From Paenibacillus_L residui (GTDB lineage: Bacteria > Bacillota > Bacilli > Paenibacillales > NBRC-103111): a DNA stretch of 64,000 nucleotides. The stretch covers positions 186,001 through 250,000 of the forward strand of contig NZ_JBHTIU010000039.1 of NCBI RefSeq assembly GCF_042677205.1, given 5' to 3'. Both the position numbers and the translations under genes were made by a program. The notes beneath the pieces were generated by a model. The model saw nothing but the letters and a program-made list of their open reading frames with translations, was not told where the DNA came from and searched no databases. This document shows positions 43,045 to 52,638 of the stretch, in pieces. Every line of letters starts with the position of its first letter. Within the stretch, counting starts at the first letter, position 1.

Positions 43045-43719
43045 ATGAGCAAACAGGTTTTATATCTCGAAGATGACCAGGAAATCGGCAGGTGGGTTAG
43101 CGATGATTTGACAGATCGCGGCTTCCGGGTGATCTGGCTGACTTCCGGAGAACAAGCGGCGAATCACATGCCGGATACGGACCTCGTCCTGCTGGATGTC
43201 ATGCTTCCCGGGCTCGATGGCTTCTCCATCGGCCAAAGATTGAAGAAGGAGTATCCCGATACGCCTGTCCTGATGATTTCAGCGCGGTCCTCGATCGAGG
43301 ATAAGCTGCAGGGGTTGCAGTTCGCGGACGACTATGTAACCAAGCCGTTCCATCCCGATGAGCTGGCCGCTAGAATAGAAGTGCTGCTTAGGCGTTATGG
43401 CAAAATGACCCCCTCCTTCCTCCAGCTCGGCCATCTCCATATCTATCCGGAAGAAAACCGGTTTCTGGATACGCAGACCGGGGGAGACATCGTACTAACC
43501 GGCAAACAATTTCAAATCTTCACCTATTTACTGCGTCACCCTAATCAAGTTCTGACCAAAGAGCAAATATATGAGGCGGTATGGGGGGAGCCCTATCTGG
43601 AAGGGGATAAAACATTAATGGTGCACATTCGCTATCTGCGCGAAAAAATCGAGCGGGATCCCGGCAACCCGGAAATCATTGAGACGATTCGGGGCATCGG
43701 ATACCGGGTAAGATCATGA
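43045..43719 (+). CDS. OmpR-family response regulator
   Basis: 224 residues: receiver domain with the acidic pocket YLEDDQ, phospho-acceptor D51 in VLLDVMLPGLDG, MISARS and the lysine of YVTKPF, then a winged-helix DNA-binding domain (LTKEQIYEAVWGE...VHIRYLREKIE...RGIGYRVRS). It overlaps the kinase gene by 4 nt. The downstream ABC genes begin behind a pair of direct TTTAAAC repeats 11 bp apart, the spacing this family binds, so it probably controls them. Confidence 0.95.
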   Translation: MSKQVLYLEDDQEIGRWVSDDLTDRGFRVIWLTSGEQAANHMPDTDLVLLDVMLPGLDGFSIGQRLKKEYPDTPVLMISARSSIEDKLQGLQFADDYVTKPFHPDELAARIEVLLRRYGKMTPSFLQLGHLHIYPEENRFLDTQTGGDIVLTGKQFQIFTYLLRHPNQVLTKEQIYEAVWGEPYLEGDKTLMVHIRYLREKIERDPGNPEIIETIRGIGYRVRS

Positions 43720-45083
43720 AATTCCGTCATTCTCTGTTAGCCCGGTATTTGCTGATCGTGCTGATCGCCTTGTGCATGTGGCCGGTTCTCGTCCCGCTCG
43801 CCGGCCTTCTTTACTACTCGCCGCAACTATTTACCCAACCGTCCTCTCGCGACAATATTTATGGAAATGGACAAACCATCGAGCAAATGTGGCATAGCGA
43901 AGCCGCACAGCTTGACGGGCAGTCGGAGGCGGCTATCGGTCAGCGGCTGCAAGAACTGAAGGAGCAATATCCTCTCGCCTCTATGTTCTGGGTCGATGCC
44001 GCGGGCGAGACGAAGCTGATGCTTCCCGAACAGGAAGGCCTTCCGAAACGATGGATGCCGGGGGAGATTATACGGTTCATGAAGGACAACAGAGGGATTG
44101 AAGCCGATCCGTTCACCGTTGTCGCACTGCTCGGCCGGGACTCGAATCAAGGTTTCATGGTCATTCAGATTCCGCGTTCATTGATGCGAACAGAATGGCT
44201 GGCCACGCTGGACAACCGTATTCTGTACGCGATTGTATGCTCCATCTTCGTCTTCTTCCTGTTTGCATCCTGGCTGTTCTTCTACAAAATCCGCAGACGG
44301 CTAATCCGGCTTCAGGAAGCGATGACCCTCCCTGACGATGCCGGCATACCCCGGCCCGTTGAAGTGGACAAGAAGGATGAAATCAGCCAACTGGAGCATT
44401 CGTTTAATCATATGATCGGACAACTAACGAGCGGCCGGCAGCGGGAACAGGAGGAAGAAGAACTGCGCAAGCAGCTCATCGCCAACTTATCGCATGACAT
44501 CCGAACCCCGCTGACGACGATCCGGGGGCATGCCTATTCCTTGCACAAGGAGACGTTGACGGAATCCGGCAGACAATCGCTTGCTCTCATTGAAGAGAAA
44601 ACTGAATATTTGGCGCAGTTGATTGAAAATCTAATGTCCTACACCCTCCTGTCCGCCGGGAAGTACCCGCTGCAAATGGAAGAAAGCGACGTAATCCGCC
44701 TGACCCGCACTTCCATAGCATCCTGGTATCCGGTCTTTGAGAAGGAGCAGATCCAGGTGGAAGTCGATCTGCCGGACAAGGCCGCGATATGGATGGTCGA
44801 TCCTCAGTGGTTCATCCGCATTCTGGATAATCTGCTCCAGAACGTTGTCCGACATGCCGGAATAGGGCAATATGTCGGTATACGCGCAGAAGTAAGGAAC
44901 GGGGCTACAGCTATCGTCATTGCAGATAGAGGCCCCGGAATGAGGGCGGCATCCGGGCACAAAGGCGCCGGAATCGGCCTGACGATCGTCTCGATCATGG
45001 TCAAGGAAATGAACTTGAATTGGGACGTCTCCAGTTCATCGGAGGGTACCGTTATTTCCCTGTATCCCAAACGGAATATATAA
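43716..45083 (+). CDS. Sensor histidine kinase paired with 43045 regulator
   Basis: 455 residues: membrane helix near 10-34, extracytoplasmic sensor domain of about 130 residues, second helix near 170-190, HAMP, HisKA with H260 in IANLSHDIRTPLTTIRGH, and HATPase_c with NLLQNVVRHAG and GAGIGLTIVSIMV. The intergenic order (regulator, kinase, ATPase, two permeases) is that of lantibiotic or bacitracin self-protection and cell-envelope stress modules, in which the kinase often senses an antimicrobial peptide. The ligand is not known. Confidence 0.93.
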   Translation: MKFRHSLLARYLLIVLIALCMWPVLVPLAGLLYYSPQLFTQPSSRDNIYGNGQTIEQMWHSEAAQLDGQSEAAIGQRLQELKEQYPLASMFWVDAAGETKLMLPEQEGLPKRWMPGEIIRFMKDNRGIEADPFTVVALLGRDSNQGFMVIQIPRSLMRTEWLATLDNRILYAIVCSIFVFFLFASWLFFYKIRRRLIRLQEAMTLPDDAGIPRPVEVDKKDEISQLEHSFNHMIGQLTSGRQREQEEEELRKQLIANLSHDIRTPLTTIRGHAYSLHKETLTESGRQSLALIEEKTEYLAQLIENLMSYTLLSAGKYPLQMEESDVIRLTRTSIASWYPVFEKEQIQVEVDLPDKAAIWMVDPQWFIRILDNLLQNVVRHAGIGQYVGIRAEVRNGATAIVIADRGPGMRAASGHKGAGIGLTIVSIMVKEMNLNWDVSSSSEGTVISLYPKRNI

Positions 45084-45160
45084 CCCTTCGCTCCATATCG
45101 GCTTTTCCCGGAGCCGCTTCGGCTCCCCCCCTTTGTCTTTTCGTTAGTTCACCTCATTTT

Positions 45161-45216
45161 TTTAAACGAAATTTAAACAACAGCCCCCCCTGACTTTAAC
45201 CTTCGGCCGTTAAGAT
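45161..45216 (+). promoter_or_regulatory. Putative regulator-binding direct repeats and promoter of ABC genes
   Basis: TTTAAAC occurs at 45161-45167 and 45172-45178, 11 bp apart, followed by TAAGAT (45211-45216) as a possible -10 with only a weak -35. An OmpR-family activator bound to the repeats would sit next to RNA polymerase. A GGAGCCG/CGGCTCC hairpin (about 45112-45128) separates the kinase gene from this promoter. Confidence 0.5.
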
Positions 45217-45235
45217 TAAGGTCGAGGTGAGCACA

Positions 45236-46150
45236 ATGAGTGATTTCGTTATCCAAACTTATAACCTGTCCAAGCACTACCCGTCGAAAAAAGCCGTAGA
45301 CCAGGTCAGCCTAAAAATCAACAAAGGCGACATCTACGGCTTCCTCGGTCCGAACGGAGCGGGCAAAACGACTACCATCCGCATGCTGCTTGGATTAATC
45401 AAGCCCTCTCACGGGTCCATCAGAATATTCGGCAAGGACTTGCGCAAGGAAAAGCTGTCCATTCTGCGTAAAATCGGTTCTTTAGTCGAATATCCGTCTT
45501 ACTACGGGCATTTGTCGGCCTACGAAAATTTGGAGGCCTTACGCCGGATCCTGGATGTACCGAAGACACGGATCGACGAAGTGCTGTCCATTGTCCGGCT
45601 TCAACAGGAAGCCAAACGTCCGGTCAAAGGATTCTCGTTAGGGATGAAGCAGCGGCTTGGCATCGCTGCGGCACTGCTCGGTAACCCGGAGCTTCTTATT
45701 CTGGACGAGCCGACCAACGGCCTGGACCCCGCAGGCATACTCGAAGTCCGTGAGCTCATTAAAAAAATGCCGGGAGAACACGGGATTACCGTTCTCGTGT
45801 CCAGTCACCTGTTGAGCGAAGTAGAGCAAATGGCTAATCGGGTCGGTATTATCCGCAACGGTTCCATGCTGTTCGAGGATAGCATCGACAATCTTCGGAA
45901 ACGGACCAAAAGCAAGATCCGCATAGTCCTATCCGATCCGGAGCACGGACGGCGGATTATAGCCTCGACGGGGTGTCATGTCGAATTGCAGGAAGGAGCG
46001 CTGCTGCTTGACAGCATACCGGAGAGCAAAGTGGCCGAGGTTGTCGAACTGCTGGTGCTTGCCCGTCATTCGATATACCGGGTAGAGGAACAGAAACGCT
46101 CTCTCGAAGACATTTTCCTCGAAATGGTCGGGGAGGGGAACAGCTTATGA
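45236..46150 (+). CDS. ABC transporter ATP-binding protein, BcrA/LanF-like
   Basis: 304 residues. Walker A GPNGAGKTTTIRMLLGLI, Q-loop with LVEYPSYYGHLSAYENLE (the acidic E-loop common in lantibiotic-immunity ATPases), signature FSLGMKQRLGIAAALL, Walker B LLILDEPTNGLDP and H-loop SSHLL, then a 90-residue C-terminal extension. BcrA/LanF proteins expel antimicrobial peptides from the membrane. The ATG at 45236 follows GAGGTGA by 5 nt. Overlaps the first permease by 4 nt. Confidence 0.9.
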   Translation: MSDFVIQTYNLSKHYPSKKAVDQVSLKINKGDIYGFLGPNGAGKTTTIRMLLGLIKPSHGSIRIFGKDLRKEKLSILRKIGSLVEYPSYYGHLSAYENLEALRRILDVPKTRIDEVLSIVRLQQEAKRPVKGFSLGMKQRLGIAAALLGNPELLILDEPTNGLDPAGILEVRELIKKMPGEHGITVLVSSHLLSEVEQMANRVGIIRNGSMLFEDSIDNLRKRTKSKIRIVLSDPEHGRRIIASTGCHVELQEGALLLDSIPESKVAEVVELLVLARHSIYRVEEQKRSLEDIFLEMVGEGNSL

Positions 46151-46860
46151 TGAGACGGGTCTTGGCGGCCGATTTTCTCAAAATCCGCAGAAAAGCGATC
46201 TGGTTTCTGATTTTCCTCGGCCCGTTCGGGGTCATAGCCCTGCAAGCCGCTAATTACGGCCTGCGTTATGATTACTTGACCAAAATTCATGCGTCCGATC
46301 TTTGGGGAGGATTTCTTACCGACATACAACATCTGCTCCCCGTTACTTTGCTGCTGGGAATGACGATTTTGGCCTCGATGATTGCCAACATTGAGCATCA
46401 GATGAGTTCATGGAAACAGCTTCTGGCACTGCCGATTTCACGGTTCTCGGTGTTTAGCGCCAAAATTACGCTGTGTATCGCTCTGCTGTTTGTTTCCTGC
46501 GTACTTCTCGCCATAGGGACAATCGGGCTCGGCCTGCTTTTGAAATTCGGAATGGATATCCCCATTCTGGATGTAGCCAAGATCAGCTTCTACCCGTTTA
46601 TTGCCGCCTTTCCGATATTGGCTCTGCAGCTTTGGTTGTCGGTAATCATGAAAAATCAAGCCTTTCCGTTAACGTTCGGCATAGCGGGTGCGATTCTGTC
46701 CCCGTGGGCTTTTTCCTTTCCGGACTGGTTTATGTGGAAGCTGCCTCTGTTGGAAAACAAAGCAAATATTCCCGAATATTCGGTAATTACAGGCCTGGCT
46801 GTCGGCTTGATGATCTTTCTTCTCGGTTCAATCCATTTTGCTAGACGGGATGTGAATTAA
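46147..46860 (+). CDS. ABC permease, LanE-like
   Basis: 237 residues, six predicted helices, beginning MRRVLAADFLKIRRKAIWF, with an EHQMSSWKQLLALPISR loop. The latter is the conserved cytoplasmic coupling motif of LanE/LanG immunity permeases (EH...WK.LL.LP.SR). It overlaps both neighbours, so the three genes form one translational unit. Confidence 0.87.
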   Translation: MMRRVLAADFLKIRRKAIWFLIFLGPFGVIALQAANYGLRYDYLTKIHASDLWGGFLTDIQHLLPVTLLLGMTILASMIANIEHQMSSWKQLLALPISRFSVFSAKITLCIALLFVSCVLLAIGTIGLGLLLKFGMDIPILDVAKISFYPFIAAFPILALQLWLSVIMKNQAFPLTFGIAGAILSPWAFSFPDWFMWKLPLLENKANIPEYSVITGLAVGLMIFLLGSIHFARRDVN

Positions 46861-47597
46861 TGATGAGGACCTTTCTGAAGGTGCTTAGCTCGGAATGGCT
46901 GAAAATGCGCAAATCGAACATATGGCTGCTTATTTTTATCAGTCCCGCCATATCGGCTTTCACCGGATTGTTACTTCCTTTAGATGAAACGCTGCCTCCT
47001 TGGCTGTACTTGTTTACGATGACAGCCAGTCTGCATGCTTTTATGTTTCTTCCATTATTGACGGGTGTCTTTGCCGCCTTCGTATGCCGTTACGAGCACG
47101 CTGCCGGCGGCTGGAAGCAGCTTCTCACCCTTCCCTTGTCCCGAGGCACGCTATATACGGCCAAATTCTTCGTGGTGATCCTGCTGCCGGCTCTTACGCA
47201 GCTCTTATATCTTCTCGTGCTGCTGGCCGCCGGGTATGCGCGCGGGATTGGAGAGGCTTTTCCTTGGGAGTTGATAGGTCCCGGCATTTTTGCAGGATGG
47301 GTGGCTACACTGCCTCTGGCCGCCTTGCAAATGTTCGTATCGACTGCCTGGGCAAGCTTTGCGGCTCCGCTGGCGATCAATGTGATTTTCACGATTCCGA
47401 ATATGCTTATCGTGAATTCCTCAACCTATGGACCGTACTATCCGTGGGCCCAGCCGGTCTTATCGATGCTGTCGGTCTCCCCGGACAAGTATGGGGCGTT
47501 CAATGTATCGCTGGAAACGCTGCTCTTCGTCATCGTCGGCGGGTTCGTTCTCTTTTTCCTGTCCGGCCTGACCTATTTTCGCTATAAAGAAGTCTGA
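46860..47597 (+). CDS. ABC permease, LanG-like
   Basis: 245 residues, six predicted helices. It carries the same coupling motif as its neighbour (EHAAGGWKQLLTLPLSRG) and similar N-terminal SSEWLKMRKSNIWLL, so the two permeases are paralogues forming a heterodimer. The start overlaps the previous stop (TAATGATG). Confidence 0.87.
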   Translation: MMRTFLKVLSSEWLKMRKSNIWLLIFISPAISAFTGLLLPLDETLPPWLYLFTMTASLHAFMFLPLLTGVFAAFVCRYEHAAGGWKQLLTLPLSRGTLYTAKFFVVILLPALTQLLYLLVLLAAGYARGIGEAFPWELIGPGIFAGWVATLPLAALQMFVSTAWASFAAPLAINVIFTIPNMLIVNSSTYGPYYPWAQPVLSMLSVSPDKYGAFNVSLETLLFVIVGGFVLFFLSGLTYFRYKEV

Positions 47598-47700
47598 TTG
47601 AAGCTTTTCTTTATAGATTCTTTAGAAATGGTCCTTACAATGAATTTGCGGCCGGAGCCCTCTCCGGCATGCAAATCATTAATATGGAAGGATGATTTCT

Positions 47701-48918
47701 ATGCAACCCGTTGCAGCCAACGAACGAATCCAACTGCTGGATATCGCCCGAGGATTGGCTATACTCGGCATCCTGCTGGTCAATATGACGTTCTACAGCA
47801 GCTCCCTGCAGGCGATTCAATTCCAGATCAACCTCTGGCCGGACTTCTGGAACCAGGCGGCCAAGTCGATCCTTAGTATAATGGTTGACGGTAAATTCAT
47901 CGCCATCTTCTCCTTCTTGTTCGGATACGGCATGATTCTTTTTAAAGACCGTGCCTTGGAGAAGGGCAGAAGATTTGTCCCGTTATATTTGCGGAGACTG
48001 CTGGCGTTATTGATCTTCGGACTTATTCACGGATGGTTTATCTGGTTCGGAGATATTCTCGTTCATTACGCCTTGTTGGGATTCATTCTGCTGCTGTTCC
48101 ACAAATGCAAGCCTAAAACCTTGCTGGTCTGGTCTGTCAGCTTCCTAATGCTGATTCCCGCGCTGATGCTGTTTAGCGGAGGGAACGCCGGAGCCACCCC
48201 CCGGCTAAGCCCGGAATTTAAACAGCTTGTCCTGCAATGGATTGAGAGGGATCAAGCGATTTATGGCGGCGGCACTTTTGGGGAAATTCAGCGGCAGAGA
48301 GTGTCGGATTGGTATGCCAGTGCATTGAATCAAATTGCTTTCTATCCGCAAATCCTCGGATTGTTTCTGATGGGATCCTATATCGCCAAAAGGAAATTAT
48401 TTCATAATCTATCGGGCAATCGGTCTGTCCTTATTCGAATCTGCATCTGGACAGGAAGCTTCGGGTTTGTATCCACACTCCTCCCCATTGTTCTGGAGCA
48501 GACTGTCGGAACGAATGCCGGCGGATGGATCAATAGACTGGACGTGATCCGCTATTTGATCGGTAATCCGTCCATCGGCCTGTTCTATATTACAGGACTC
48601 GCGCTTCTTATACAGAAGCCGTCATGGCAAAGAGCGCTAAGACCGCTGGCCAATGTCGGCCGTATGGCGTTCACGAATTATATTTTGCAATCCGTCCTCT
48701 GTACGCTGATTTTTTACCATTATGGCCTGGGACTGTACGGGCAGGCAGGGCCATTGGCGGGATCGCTGCTGGCGATAGCCGTATTTCTCTTGCAAATGGT
48801 GCTGAGCGCTCTATGGCTTCGCAAATTCCGGATGGGCCCTCTGGAATGGGTCTGGAGGATGGCTACCTATCTCTCCATTTCACCGTTACGAAAAAAAGGG
48901 ATTACGTCTGCGCGCTGA
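47701..48918 (+). CDS. DUF418 domain integral membrane protein
   Basis: 405 residues, about ten helices. N-terminus ERIQLLDIARGLAILGILLVN and C-terminal block VGRMAFTNYILQSVLCTLIFYHYGLGLYG are hallmarks of the DUF418/YeiB family, distant relatives of membrane acyltransferases. GGAAGGA lies 8 nt before the ATG at 47701. It follows the LanFEG-like genes by 103 bp and may share their regulation. Its 3' end overlaps the convergent kinase gene by 17 bp. Function unknown. Confidence 0.85.
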   Translation: MQPVAANERIQLLDIARGLAILGILLVNMTFYSSSLQAIQFQINLWPDFWNQAAKSILSIMVDGKFIAIFSFLFGYGMILFKDRALEKGRRFVPLYLRRLLALLIFGLIHGWFIWFGDILVHYALLGFILLLFHKCKPKTLLVWSVSFLMLIPALMLFSGGNAGATPRLSPEFKQLVLQWIERDQAIYGGGTFGEIQRQRVSDWYASALNQIAFYPQILGLFLMGSYIAKRKLFHNLSGNRSVLIRICIWTGSFGFVSTLLPIVLEQTVGTNAGGWINRLDVIRYLIGNPSIGLFYITGLALLIQKPSWQRALRPLANVGRMAFTNYILQSVLCTLIFYHYGLGLYGQAGPLAGSLLAIAVFLLQMVLSALWLRKFRMGPLEWVWRMATYLSISPLRKKGITSAR

Positions 48919-50041
48919 TCCGGATTTGCACATAAGCTCCCTCTCCCGGGCGGTTTCCGGCGGATACACTCCCTCCGTGCTTCTCCGCCAGCGTCTTCAC
49001 GATATATAATCCTAACCCCGCATGACCTTTGTGAATGGAACGGGATGCGTCCCCTTGATAAAACTTCTCGAACATATGGAGCAGATCGGCCTCGGCGAAG
49101 CCCGGGCCGGTATCGCTCACCTCCAGAACGACGGATTCCGGGAGGATTTCCACACGCCATTCAATCTTCCCTCCTTCCGGAGTTAGACGAATGCTGTTGC
49201 CGATGACATTATCCAGCATTTGCTCCAATCGGAGCCCATCAGCTCTGAACCAACCGTCGCACCCGTCCGCGACTTGTATTTCCGCTTGGAAATGCAATGA
49301 TTTGGCAGAGCAAATGGTCCGGTATTCCTCCGCCTTTTCCCGGCAAAAAACAACCACGTCCAGCGGACGAACCGACAAAGAAAAATCCGGCTGATCGATT
49401 TCCGAGACGATGCCCATATCGTCCAGCAAGCGAACCGCCCGGTCCGTATTTTTGCGAATCGTCAGCAGGTAGCTGTCCAGACGTTCAGCCTGCTTAGCTT
49501 TATTCTCCAGCAAATTGTCCACGTGTCCCTGTATAATCGTCAGGGGGGTGCGCAAATCATGCGCAATAGCCGCCACCATATCCCGGCGTTCCTGCTCCAT
49601 CTTCCACTGGGCGGACAGGGATTGATGAAGGGAGCTTCTCATTTCCTCGAAGGCTTCGGTCAACTGCACTAATTCCTTGGAGCCCCCCATGACGGACAAG
49701 GTGAAATCAAGCTCGTTCCTCTGGATTCGGCCGGCTCCGTTTATTAGCTGAACGATCGGAGGGACCAGCCGCTTACCTATTCTTCGGGCAAACAGAATGG
49801 TGAATAGCAGGATAAATACGAAGGGGGCCGCCATATTCCCTAGTACAAATAAGATAACAAAACCGACGCGGGCGACCTCCGGGAAATTCTCGATATTTTT
49901 GTTCGACAAACTCATAACATTGATCATGTGGATAAGAAATTTGAGACTTCCCCCCCATACCGCCACGGTACAGATAATGCTCAATATCAGGGTGAGGATC
50001 AAGGCAATGGTGAATTGGCTGCGGAACGTAAATTTGTTCAT
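48902..50041 (-). CDS. Sensor histidine kinase paired with 50044 regulator
   Basis: 379 residues: two membrane helices (about 8-35 and 58-86) with a short external loop of about 25 residues, HAMP, HisKA with H161 in VAAIAHDLRTPLTIIQGH, and HATPase_c (NVIGNSIRLTPEGG, DTGPGF, GHAGLGLYIVKTLAEKHGG). The short loop resembles intramembrane-sensing kinases that respond to cell-envelope stress. The ATG at 50041 lies 2 nt after the regulator's stop, with GGGAGAGG as ribosome site. Confidence 0.93.
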   Translation of the reverse strand: MNKFTFRSQFTIALILTLILSIICTVAVWGGSLKFLIHMINVMSLSNKNIENFPEVARVGFVILFVLGNMAAPFVFILLFTILFARRIGKRLVPPIVQLINGAGRIQRNELDFTLSVMGGSKELVQLTEAFEEMRSSLHQSLSAQWKMEQERRDMVAAIAHDLRTPLTIIQGHVDNLLENKAKQAERLDSYLLTIRKNTDRAVRLLDDMGIVSEIDQPDFSLSVRPLDVVVFCREKAEEYRTICSAKSLHFQAEIQVADGCDGWFRADGLRLEQMLDNVIGNSIRLTPEGGKIEWRVEILPESVVLEVSDTGPGFAEADLLHMFEKFYQGDASRSIHKGHAGLGLYIVKTLAEKHGGSVSAGNRPGEGAYVQIRISAQT

Positions 50042-50043
50042 GA

Positions 50044-50730
50044 TCAGCCTCTCCCCCACCGATAGCCGATTCCCCATACGGTACTGATGTAAGTTCTATC
50101 CGGATCGGCATCAGCCAGCTTCGCCCTGATTTTTTTAATATGTTCGGTAATGGTCGAAGAATCTCCCTCCGCATTCAACCCCCATATTTTTTCATAGATT
50201 TGCTCGCGGGAAAACACCTGATTGGGGTGCATCAGCATGAATTGGACGATTTCGAATTCACGAACGGTCAGTGAAATCCGCTGGTCCCGAATATACAGCT
50301 CATAGCTTTCGGTATCGAGGGCCAGCTCGCCGTCATGAAGAATGAGGCGGCTCCTGTCTGTACGGTTTCTTTGCTCACGGCGTAAGTGAGCCTTGATGCG
50401 GGCTTTCATCTCCTTGATGCTGAAAGGCTTGACCATATAATCGTCCCCGCCGACCATCAGGCCTCTAATCCGGTCCTCCTCGCCATGTCGGGCACTCAGG
50501 AACAGGATCGGGCACGATACTCTTCCACGAATGGCATGACATACTTCCCATCCGTTCATACCGGGCATCATCACATCCAGAATGATCAAATCCGGCCGGG
50601 CCGCAAGCTGCTCGAATACTTGCTCTCCGCTATAAGCGGCCGCGACCTCATAACCGTCATCCAGAAGCGCATCGCGTATAAAATCGACGATTTCATGTTC
50701 ATCGTCCACAATAAGTATTTTTTCTTTCAT
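50044..50730 (-). CDS. OmpR-family response regulator
   Basis: 228 residues with acidic pocket IVDDEHE, phospho-acceptor D52 in LIILDVMMPGMNG, FLSARHG, the lysine of YMVKPF, and a winged-helix domain ending VWGIGYRWGRG. The ATG at 50730 is 6 nt from AGGAAAGGA; the ATG at 50736 would touch it. A TGCTATACT extended -10 lies upstream on the minus strand (near 50803). Target genes are not evident. Confidence 0.94.
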   Translation of the reverse strand: MKEKILIVDDEHEIVDFIRDALLDDGYEVAAAYSGEQVFEQLAARPDLIILDVMMPGMNGWEVCHAIRGRVSCPILFLSARHGEEDRIRGLMVGGDDYMVKPFSIKEMKARIKAHLRREQRNRTDRSRLILHDGELALDTESYELYIRDQRISLTVREFEIVQFMLMHPNQVFSREQIYEKIWGLNAEGDSSTITEHIKKIRAKLADADPDRTYISTVWGIGYRWGRG

Positions 50731-50829
50731 AGCCATTCCTTTCCTATCGAACTGTCCGCCAGTCCTGCACAGCTTGTTCTCTCAAGGAAAAGTATAGCAT
50801 ATGGGAGAAGGGCGGGGTTATTTTATCGA

Positions 50830-51648
50830 TTACTCTACTCTCGGTTTCGTAGGGTCGCAGGCAGGGGACTTCGTATCGGAAACCTGGGCAAGTTTAATCA
50901 GATAATAGCATTCCTCCCGCGCCATATGATCCGCCATTAGCGGCTGCAGCGTTCCAAGGAGCTCCGCATTGAGGTCCATCTTCTCCAATTCCTGAAGAAA
51001 CTCGCGGAACAATGTCATCTCCAGTTCGACTTCTTTGTTAAATCGGCTTAATGCCGGGAATCTTCGCAAATTGGTACGCAAATAGCCGGCCATCTCTACC
51101 GCTTTGCTGTAGAGATCCGAGAAATGATGGGCGAAGGCGCCGCTTTTGGCAATCAACCGTTTTTCCACCATATCCAGGGAGCTCTGAATCGATTCGGCAT
51201 GCCCTACCGCATCCACAAGCCAAAGCAGATGAAGATGCACCGGATGGAAAGCGGGGACTTTCCCGGTAGTCATAATCGCCTGCAGAATCCGCAGGTATTC
51301 CTCTAATTCATTAACCATATGATTGACGAAGGTTGGAGGCAAGTGAAACCGGATATCATTCATCAACAATCTTTCCAGCAAATTCAACTTGAAAGCACGG
51401 AGCTCGCAGGCTCTCCAATAAGCTGTCTGGTTAAGCTTCATGATGTCATTCGCATTCAGGTTGGATCGGGCTTGCTTAAGCAGTTCATCGAACGTCTTGA
51501 TAAAATACTTTGCAGCACCTAGAGCCTTCCCTTCCTCCACCGTAAGGGAATCATAGATGAAGCGCGCATGATCCCCCAACACCTGCAGCCAAAAACGGTG
51601 TTCGAACAGCACATCCGTTGAACGATCCGCCGCCAGAATATCTTCCAT
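50830..51648 (-). CDS. DUF2935 (ferritin-like fold) protein
   Basis: 272 residues made of two similar helical halves: HRFWLQVLGDHARFIYDSL...FDELLKQARS in the first, then HHFSDLYSKAVEMAGYLRTN...LFREFLQELEKMDL and LMADHMAREECYYL in the second. The regularly spaced His and Glu residues suggest a metal-binding four-helix arrangement. Members are common in spore-forming Bacillota; no function is established that I can state. The ATG at 51648 follows AAGGAGG by 11 nt; an ATG at 51669 is an alternative. Confidence 0.8.
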   Translation of the reverse strand: MEDILAADRSTDVLFEHRFWLQVLGDHARFIYDSLTVEEGKALGAAKYFIKTFDELLKQARSNLNANDIMKLNQTAYWRACELRAFKLNLLERLLMNDIRFHLPPTFVNHMVNELEEYLRILQAIMTTGKVPAFHPVHLHLLWLVDAVGHAESIQSSLDMVEKRLIAKSGAFAHHFSDLYSKAVEMAGYLRTNLRRFPALSRFNKEVELEMTLFREFLQELEKMDLNAELLGTLQPLMADHMAREECYYLIKLAQVSDTKSPACDPTKPRVE

Positions 51649-51834
51649 CCTATCTTCCGCCTCCTTCATGCTGGAACGAATTAAGCTTCCAATGAAAAAT
51701 ATGTTGGGTTGCGCGGAAATATGACGAATGAATCTATTAAACGGGCCGCTCAGCGGCAGTGGATTTTCGAAGAAATCGCACTTTCGCGGACACCAATTCT
51801 TCCTTCTAACATATATTGCAATTAAGAGAAATAA

Positions 51835-51855
51835 CCCCACTACTTAGTAGTGGAG
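51835..51855 (-). terminator. Terminator of the collagen-like gene
   Basis: CTCCACTACT/AGTAGTGGGG pairs on the minus strand with essentially no loop, followed by TTATTTCTCTT. Confidence 0.6.
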
Positions 51856-51918
51856 TTATGATCGAAGCAATCTTCATTATTCTCTTAATCTTGAATCCTT
51901 GTGGGAGTTCATTCCGAA

Positions 51919-52611
51919 TTAAGGAGTCAGCTTTTCGATGACGATGTTTGCGCTGATCGCACTCAGCGCTACCAAGGATACTCCCAGAAGGCCTGTGTTC
52001 ACAAGCTGAAGTATGTGGGTTCCTGCCGGAACATTGATAATGACGTCTCCCAAAACAGGCAGTCCTGCGGAAACCAGAGTAAATACTGCGGCCGGGGAAG
52101 GAACCGGAGCCCCATCCAGTTCTAGAGAGAAAGATCCCAACAACGATACTCCCGCGGTATTCACAATGAAGGTGACACGGTAGCTGCCCGGTTCAGAGAT
52201 AACGATGTCGGTTGGAGTGGCGAGTGTGATAGCCGTTCCTCCGACAGCTCCTGTATTGTTGAATGGAACCGCAGCCCCTGGTCCGATGATATCAATAAGA
52301 GTGGAAGTTCTGAAGAAATGGGCAAAGGCCGACAAACCGTTCGTACTCGGTGCTCCCGGGGTTCCCGGAACTCCCTGCGGGCCCTGGGGACCAGCGGGGC
52401 CTTGCGGACCGATTGGACCTTGCGGGCCTTGCGGACCCGGAGGACCTTGCAGGCCGCGCCGCCTCCGCAGTCTGCGGAGTGCGGCTATTTCCGCGCGTAA
52501 TTTGCGCAGCTCGCGTAATTTTTCAGCCTTTTTTTCACTAACGCCGGAAACTCCCTTTGACGACGGACATAGTCTAACGGACTTTTTCTTGCGGACTATG
52601 AGACAACTCAA
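51919..52611 (-). CDS. Collagen-like exosporium-type protein
   Basis: 230 residues. A basic N-terminal part with a Leu/Arg-rich coiled segment (KAEKLRELRKLRAEIAALRR) leads into a collagen stretch of about 11 Gly-X-Y triplets (GPPGPQGPQGPIGPQGP). A C-terminal beta domain follows (FFRTSTLIDIIGPGAAV...VISEPGSYRVTFIVNTAG), like the BclA trimerisation head. Such proteins form hair-like layers on spores. The start is TTG at 52611, 9 nt after AGGGAGG; the GTG at 52620 abuts it. A sigma-K-like promoter lies directly upstream, which agrees with late mother-cell expression. Confidence 0.85.
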   Translation of the reverse strand: MSCLIVRKKKSVRLCPSSKGVSGVSEKKAEKLRELRKLRAEIAALRRLRRRRGLQGPPGPQGPQGPIGPQGPAGPQGPQGVPGTPGAPSTNGLSAFAHFFRTSTLIDIIGPGAAVPFNNTGAVGGTAITLATPTDIVISEPGSYRVTFIVNTAGVSLLGSFSLELDGAPVPSPAAVFTLVSAGLPVLGDVIINVPAGTHILQLVNTGLLGVSLVALSAISANIVIEKLTP

Positions 52612-52638
52612 TGAAGACACCTCCCTATAGAACTGGTT

